Positions 28,379 through 33,139 of a stretch of 33,139 bases of DNA are shown piece by piece. A program made the position numbers and the translations under genes. Position 1 is the stretch's first letter, and each line of letters starts with the position of its first letter. This DNA is from a virus, in the IMG/VR virus record IMGVR_UViG_3300006789_000086, positions 1-33,139 of that record. One strand, written 5' to 3'. The notes beneath the pieces were generated by a model. The model saw nothing but the letters and a program-made list of their open reading frames with translations, was not told the DNA's origin and did no database searches.

Positions 28379-29218
28379 ATGGCCACCCTGGCTGAACTGC
28401 GGACCCGCCTCAAGTCCCGTCTGGGGCTTGGGGTGGTCTCCGCTGTCGAGCAGGCACGCCTCAACGAGGCTGTCAACTCCGGCATCTCGCGGGCTCTCTC
28501 CGATGGGGCTCCTGGTTTGGCTACGGAGGTTTTCACTGGGGCCACCTATGGCTCCTTGGCCCTCACCTCGGCGGACCTGACCGCCGGCTCGAGTCTGGTT
28601 GCCGTCGTTGACGACACCATGCTCGCTGACCACGTCTTCCCCGGCGACATCTTGGTCTTCACCGTCGGCGGTGTCACGACGAAGTACCTGATCCGGGAAG
28701 TCCCGTCAGAGGTCAGCCTTGATCTGGGCGTCGAGGTCCCGACCACCGCCTCGGCGGACTCGGCCTCGATCATCCGGCGCTCCTTGGTGCTGCCCTCCTC
28801 GGGTCAGGTGATCCGCGTCGGCCGCATCAGCGGCTCCTCGGTGCGCTGGCTGGAGCACGCGGGCTCGGCCGTCAAGGCCAACCCCTTCGGCACGGGCAAG
28901 GGCGCCGCCTTCGAGCAACGCTTCTCGGAGGGGCACACCAAGAGCCACGCGCTGGTCTGGCCCGCACCTGACGACACCACCGAGCTGTACCTCGTTGAGC
29001 AGTCCGAGTACAAGGTCCAGATGGACGAGGACACCGACACCCTCTCCTTCCCGGAGGAGGCGGTCGATGGGATCCTCGAGCGATCGAGGCAGGCGTACCT
29101 GACCTGGATCGGTAGCGCCGATGGTGTCCAGCTGGGCGCTGCGGCCCAGGCCTCCCGTGATGTCGCCGATTCGATCCACAACAGCGGCAACGCACACCAG
29201 CTCCACCAGAGGTACTAG
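28379..29218 (+). CDS. Head-tail adaptor (connector) protein
   Basis: 279 residues. The helical N-terminus (LAELRTRLKSRLGLGVVSAV, QARLNEAVNSGISRAL) and C-terminal helical pair (EEAVDGILERSRQAYLTWIG, ASRDVADSIHNSG) flank a beta-rich insertion (FPGDILVFTVGGVTTKYLIR), the plan of phage adaptor proteins that sit under the portal. It starts 8 bases after the capsid stop. The inserted beta domain is larger than in minimal adaptors. Confidence 0.7.
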   Translation: MATLAELRTRLKSRLGLGVVSAVEQARLNEAVNSGISRALSDGAPGLATEVFTGATYGSLALTSADLTAGSSLVAVVDDTMLADHVFPGDILVFTVGGVTTKYLIREVPSEVSLDLGVEVPTTASADSASIIRRSLVLPSSGQVIRVGRISGSSVRWLEHAGSAVKANPFGTGKGAAFEQRFSEGHTKSHALVWPAPDDTTELYLVEQSEYKVQMDEDTDTLSFPEEAVDGILERSRQAYLTWIGSADGVQLGAAAQASRDVADSIHNSGNAHQLHQRY

Positions 29219-29220
29219 CC

Positions 29221-29982
29221 ATGGCCGGCGACTATTCAGGTCCCTGTTGCTGTGGGTCAGTGACCCGCATGAAGGGCGGAATCCACCCCGACACGATCAA
29301 GTCGGCCACGGTGGACCTGCACATCGAGGACTACACGACCAAGACGTTCATCAACGCCATCCTGGTCAACAAGCCCATCCACATCATCAGTGCGACGGCA
29401 GCGTACGTGGCCATCAGCCACGACACCACGGCGGGCAACGAGCACAAGCAGGTCAAGACGCGGAGCCCCTCGACTACTGCCATTGAGTGGGCGATGACCC
29501 CAGCGTCCTTCTCGCTGTTCACGCTCCCCGCCTTCGTCACCGACGACTTGGACATGGGCGGCTGGGATCCCGAGCAGGGTGGCGACTACATCGACGGGCG
29601 CGACTACATCGTGTCAGGCGCAGTGAACCCCTACACACCTCACTGGCGTATGCCCGAGGATCTGTGGGGCTACTTCTGTGACGGCGCGTTGTTCGTCGAG
29701 ATGAACGCGGCGTACCAGTTCACCTGCCTGCGGGTCACTGTCAACTACGTTGACCGAGCGCAGTTCTCGCCTGCCTACCCTGACCCTGTGGGGGTCATGC
29801 AGCACTACTGGAAGTGCGCTCACGGCGACAAGGTCGAGTTCCTGGAGGGTTTCTACGGCGGCTCATCGTTCGACGTGGACTCCAGTGCGGTCGTCTCGGT
29901 AGGCTCCTCGCTGCCGGGCTCGAGTCGCCAGACCAACCCGGGCTCCTGGATCACCACGGCGCACTCCGCCCACACTTGGTAG
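29221..29982 (+). CDS. Structural protein of the neck/tail region, unknown
   Basis: 253 residues, mostly beta-strand with many aromatic residues (FVTDDLDMGGWDPEQGGDYI, EDLWGYFCDGALFVEM). The N-terminus has a striking PCCCG cysteine run at residues 8-12. Position between the adaptor and the giant tail protein suggests a nozzle, tube or neck component. No family was recognised. It begins 2 bases after the adaptor stop. Confidence 0.7.
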   Translation: MAGDYSGPCCCGSVTRMKGGIHPDTIKSATVDLHIEDYTTKTFINAILVNKPIHIISATAAYVAISHDTTAGNEHKQVKTRSPSTTAIEWAMTPASFSLFTLPAFVTDDLDMGGWDPEQGGDYIDGRDYIVSGAVNPYTPHWRMPEDLWGYFCDGALFVEMNAAYQFTCLRVTVNYVDRAQFSPAYPDPVGVMQHYWKCAHGDKVEFLEGFYGGSSFDVDSSAVVSVGSSLPGSSRQTNPGSWITTAHSAHTW

Positions 29983-29984
29983 CC

Positions 29985-32900
29985 ATGCAGCCGAAGCGCA
30001 TCGACCAGCTCCCCCTCGATCGGCGGGTCGGCCACCTCGGCCCGACCGGGGGCCAGCTCCCTGCCCTCTTCGAGCGCCGGGACGTAGAGCCCGGCGCGTT
30101 GACGCTGACTCGTCGGACGGGCACCCAACGCTCGACGTCCGATCTGCCCAACCTCCTGGGCGCCGGCTACGACGGTGAGCTGGGCGAGTGCGCCGTCGAC
30201 CGCGACTTCGACAGCGAGATCGGCTCCGAGTGGACGATCTTCGGTACCTTCTACGCCCCCGATTCGACGCTCTCGTCGGACAGCTACTCGAGGGTGTTCT
30301 CGCTGAACGGGACGGAGCTGTACGTCAAGCACCTGTACGCGACGAACCAGATCCGGCTCCAGGTCTACGACGATGCCGGCTCGCTCCTCACACAGACGGG
30401 TACGGTGTCCCTCTCATTGACCCGCACCCTGCGCTTCATGGTGGCCCGGGAGGCCGCTGGCAACGTCGCACTGAACGGCTGGGCCGTCCCGGCCTCCGGG
30501 GGCACCGCCGTCGTCGGGGCCGACGTCACGGCGGCTCACACCTTCGATGACACCCTCAATGAGTTGGTGCTGTTCGGCGAGGTCCATTCGTCGTTGGCCG
30601 GGCACTACAAAGGTGTCCTCCTGACCAACTTCTTGCTCTACGACGCGGACGTCTTCACCACCGCTGTCTACGACGCCTTCGCTGCCGACCTGACCCCAGA
30701 GACCTCCATCACCCTGCCGGGTGCCTCGGACCTCCTGTGGCAGGGCAAGTTCAGCGAGGGAGGCACTGCCCTGACCTACACCAACGACGGCGCCGAAGAG
30801 GTCAACGCCTACCTCGTTCCGTCGAAGCCCCTGGCCTACGATCCAGCGGGCAACGGGGCGCCCACCGAGATCCACTTCGGAGGCAAGGGCGTCCTTGAGG
30901 TCCCGTTTTACCTGGACTTCGATGAGTACTACTGGACCGCGACCTACGCCTCGGCCCGCCTCGAGTGGTGCTTCCAGCTAGAGATCACGACGCCGGAGAT
31001 CCTGGCAGCCTGCACCATCTACGAGGTACAGGATCTCTTGCGTCTCCGCATCGTCGAGAGCGGTGGGTCCTACTACCTCAAGGCGGAGTTCCATAACGCT
31101 ACCGTCAGTGTCACGCATACGACCGCGCTGGCCGGAGGCACAGCCTACGATGTCTTCGCCGCTCGAGACACCACTACGGTCTACCTCAAGCAGGATGCGG
31201 CAGAGCTGAACGCCACCGCCACCAACCCCATCATCTTCAACTACGACAAGACCCTCGGGTTTGTCATTGGGGACACGGCGGACTTCGAGAACAGTGAGCC
31301 CTACTCCGGGCGGCTCGGGCGCTTCGCGCTGCACAACTCCTCCACCCGTGCGTTCGGCGACCGGACCGACGCCGTCATCTACTACGACGTCGACTCCATC
31401 TACGGCGACGAGGTTCTCGACCGAGGGCCCCGCAGCCTCAATGGGTACCTGGGTGTCCGCTCCTCGGCCAAGGCGCCCTACTACGCCGAGGGCGCGTTCC
31501 CGGGCGGCGCCTACGTCGCAGCGGCTGGAGGCTACCTGATCTCTGCGCCTTCGCCCAGCTACGGCTACGAAGGCACCCTCGAGAAGCCCCTGCTCAAGGA
31601 CGCTGTCGTCCAGCGCGAGGGCCAGCGGGCCTTCGTTGTGAGCAACGGGGTTGCCTACCTCGTCGATGACGTTGATGAGACCTTCCGGCCGCTGGGCATT
31701 CCCCGCCCCTCAACCAAGGTGTCGTGTACTCCGCAGGGTATCGGTGCGATCGACGGGTTCGTGCGGTACGCCTACCGCTACACGACGCAGGACGGCACCG
31801 TCGGACCCGTCTTCCAGCTCGACCCGTGCGATGCCACGGGCGGGGTCAACGTCCTGCTGGGAGCCGAGACCTTCAGTCTCCCTTTGGACCCCGCCTTCGG
31901 CATTGCCTACGGCGAGTGCGAAGTGGGCACCGTTGCCGCCGACGGGGTCGAGTGCCTCATTGCGCATGATGACGACAACACAGGGGACGCCGACCCCTCG
32001 CTGCTCCATATCGAGAAGAAGAACCCTGGTCTGACGCTGGAGACCGCCTTCCGCTTGCCTGCGCTGGCGGCGGTCACGGAGGAGTCGGTCATCTCGCAGG
32101 GCGTCTATGCGCCGTTCGGTCCGACGTACTGGTTCGCCGACCACACCCCCTACAACTTCCCTTGGATTGGTGGGCAAGGTGCGGAGAGCACCTTCCAGCT
32201 CACCTTCCGGTACTTCTACGATGCTGCGGACTCCAACACCGAGTACCAGATCCTCTTCGGCATCGGTGCGCGGAACCAGCACAAGGACGGTTCACCCAAA
32301 TGGCGGCTGAACCACCTGCTCATCAGCATCCAACCGCCCGAAAACGTATCGAACGACCACAGCCTTGTCATCACCCGTGACGACGCCTACAGCGGATCCG
32401 GACACTACAACGACGCGCTGAAGCATTGGTCGAAGGACTACGACTTCGTCAGCGGGAATGACTACACGATCTTCGTCAGCCGTGGCGGCGCCAACTACGG
32501 CAGCGCCCCTGGTGCAGACCTTCTCGTCGCCATCTACGACCACACTGCCGAGTCGTGGAACGAGTGGCCTCATAGTGCCACCGCGACACAGCTCGTGAAC
32601 ACCGACTTCTGGGGCGCGAACTACACAGGCAAGGCCCGCGACGAGGTGGTCTGGGGTGGCATGCGGCGCGAGGGCAGCTCCATCTCGACGAAGACGCGGA
32701 AGCGTTCGGCGGCGGGCAGCTCTACCTTCAACTTTGACTTCATCACGCCCCTGTTCAACGGAACAACGTCTGACGGCTCGCCGGGTACGGTGCTGTATCA
32801 CGGTCGGATGTGGCGCAAGGAGCAACCCTTCACCTTGCTCGCGGAGAAGGCCCTTGATCGGTACGGCGCTCGGCAGGGTCCGCTGTCTGACGCGCTTGAA

Positions 32901-33139
32901 GTCGATGTCGCCTTCTGCTCTGACTCGTCGAAGCCCACGCTGGACGGCGGTTGGGACTTCCCCAACGACATGCGTGTCAAGTTCGCCACGCCCCACGCGC
33001 TGGAGGCCCGAGTCTTCCTGGGCTCCTCGGTGGACAAGACAGTCTTCTTGGCCTACGGCGCCGACAACACCATCACTGCGGGCTCCCCCGACACCCACGC
33101 CGTCACCTCCACCGATCAGATCCCCCTCTGGGCGGCGTA
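29985..33139 (+). CDS. Giant LamG-like tail/virion protein, 3' partial
   Basis: The frame from ATG 29985, 2 bases after the previous stop, stays open to the end of the window: at least 1051 residues. Residues about 60-200 (VDRDFDSEIGSEWTIFGTFY, then YSRVFSLNGTELYVKHLY, LTRTLRFMVAREAAGNVALN) have the strand order of a LamG/concanavalin-type jelly roll. A second similar set spans about 290-480 (FYLDFDEYYWTATYASARLE, then TLGFVIGDTADFENSEPYSG). The rest is beta-rich and Gly/Tyr-rich. Such proteins are tail-tube, appendage or receptor/glycan-binding virion parts. No enzyme motif was noticed. Confidence 0.8.
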   Translation, partial: MQPKRIDQLPLDRRVGHLGPTGGQLPALFERRDVEPGALTLTRRTGTQRSTSDLPNLLGAGYDGELGECAVDRDFDSEIGSEWTIFGTFYAPDSTLSSDSYSRVFSLNGTELYVKHLYATNQIRLQVYDDAGSLLTQTGTVSLSLTRTLRFMVAREAAGNVALNGWAVPASGGTAVVGADVTAAHTFDDTLNELVLFGEVHSSLAGHYKGVLLTNFLLYDADVFTTAVYDAFAADLTPETSITLPGASDLLWQGKFSEGGTALTYTNDGAEEVNAYLVPSKPLAYDPAGNGAPTEIHFGGKGVLEVPFYLDFDEYYWTATYASARLEWCFQLEITTPEILAACTIYEVQDLLRLRIVESGGSYYLKAEFHNATVSVTHTTALAGGTAYDVFAARDTTTVYLKQDAAELNATATNPIIFNYDKTLGFVIGDTADFENSEPYSGRLGRFALHNSSTRAFGDRTDAVIYYDVDSIYGDEVLDRGPRSLNGYLGVRSSAKAPYYAEGAFPGGAYVAAAGGYLISAPSPSYGYEGTLEKPLLKDAVVQREGQRAFVVSNGVAYLVDDVDETFRPLGIPRPSTKVSCTPQGIGAIDGFVRYAYRYTTQDGTVGPVFQLDPCDATGGVNVLLGAETFSLPLDPAFGIAYGECEVGTVAADGVECLIAHDDDNTGDADPSLLHIEKKNPGLTLETAFRLPALAAVTEESVISQGVYAPFGPTYWFADHTPYNFPWIGGQGAESTFQLTFRYFYDAADSNTEYQILFGIGARNQHKDGSPKWRLNHLLISIQPPENVSNDHSLVITRDDAYSGSGHYNDALKHWSKDYDFVSGNDYTIFVSRGGANYGSAPGADLLVAIYDHTAESWNEWPHSATATQLVNTDFWGANYTGKARDEVVWGGMRREGSSISTKTRKRSAAGSSTFNFDFITPLFNGTTSDGSPGTVLYHGRMWRKEQPFTLLAEKALDRYGARQGPLSDALEVDVAFCSDSSKPTLDGGWDFPNDMRVKFATPHALEARVFLGSSVDKTVFLAYGADNTITAGSPDTHAVTSTDQIPLWAA

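Noticed and set aside
1-33139. Window as a complete circular genome
   Set aside because: No terminal repeat joins the two ends. Joining them would end the giant tail gene in TAG at the junction, but the left-end gene would then lack a start, and an endolysin and expected tail genes are missing.

Overview
The window is a high-GC (roughly 62-66%, by eye) segment of a lytic-type, short-tailed (podovirus-like) bacteriophage genome. No integrase, excisionase, tRNA, rRNA, CRISPR array or insertion sequence was seen, and no tape-measure or sheath gene is visible. The host cannot be fixed from the sequence. The TTGnnn-N17-TAnnnT promoter-like pairs and one apparently leaderless start fit a high-GC bacterium.

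Layout. (A) 1-5147, plus strand: the C-terminal part of a giant virion-associated protein, a small membrane protein and a lipoprotein-like membrane protein (lysis candidates), then a RuvC-like resolvase, a ParB-like protein and a helical protein, mostly joined by ATGA overlaps. (B) 5125-20479, minus strand: one long early/replication block. Reading in its own direction, it begins with about twenty small accessory genes (20.5-13.6 kb: several zinc-binding proteins, SprT-like protease, XRE regulator, RadC/JAB protein, a DUF3846-like protein, a beta-helix-like protein). It then runs through a ribbon-helix-helix regulator, a PrimPol primase, a compact SF1 helicase, several unknowns, a family A DNA polymerase, a beta-rich candidate ssDNA-binding protein and a Cas4-like Fe-S nuclease. 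(C) 20480-21112: a long palindrome-rich control region separating the divergent blocks. (D) 21113-33139, plus strand: a divergent sigma-factor-like gene, a small unknown, terminase large subunit, portal, FmdB-type zinc ribbon, scaffold, major capsid protein, head-tail adaptor, a structural protein, and a giant LamG-like tail/virion protein that runs off the end.

How it fits together. The early block would make primer (PrimPol), unwind (SF1 helicase) and copy DNA (exonuclease-proficient PolA). RuvC and the Cas4-like nuclease would resolve or process recombination intermediates before packaging. The sigma-like gene at the head of the late operon is a candidate late-transcription switch.

The most unusual signals are non-coding. 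Two concentric palindromes (13341-13564 and 20679-20814) share an ACTTACGA word, and the first lies next to the RHH gene. An 11-base motif, GTTTACACGCY, is dispersed through the early region in unrelated reading frames, which resembles stoperator-type sites. A gene-poor stretch at 18.64-19.24 kb ends in three consecutive stem-loops. The polymerase also carries Asn at the normally Tyr O-helix position next to motif B. All motif counts were made by eye.
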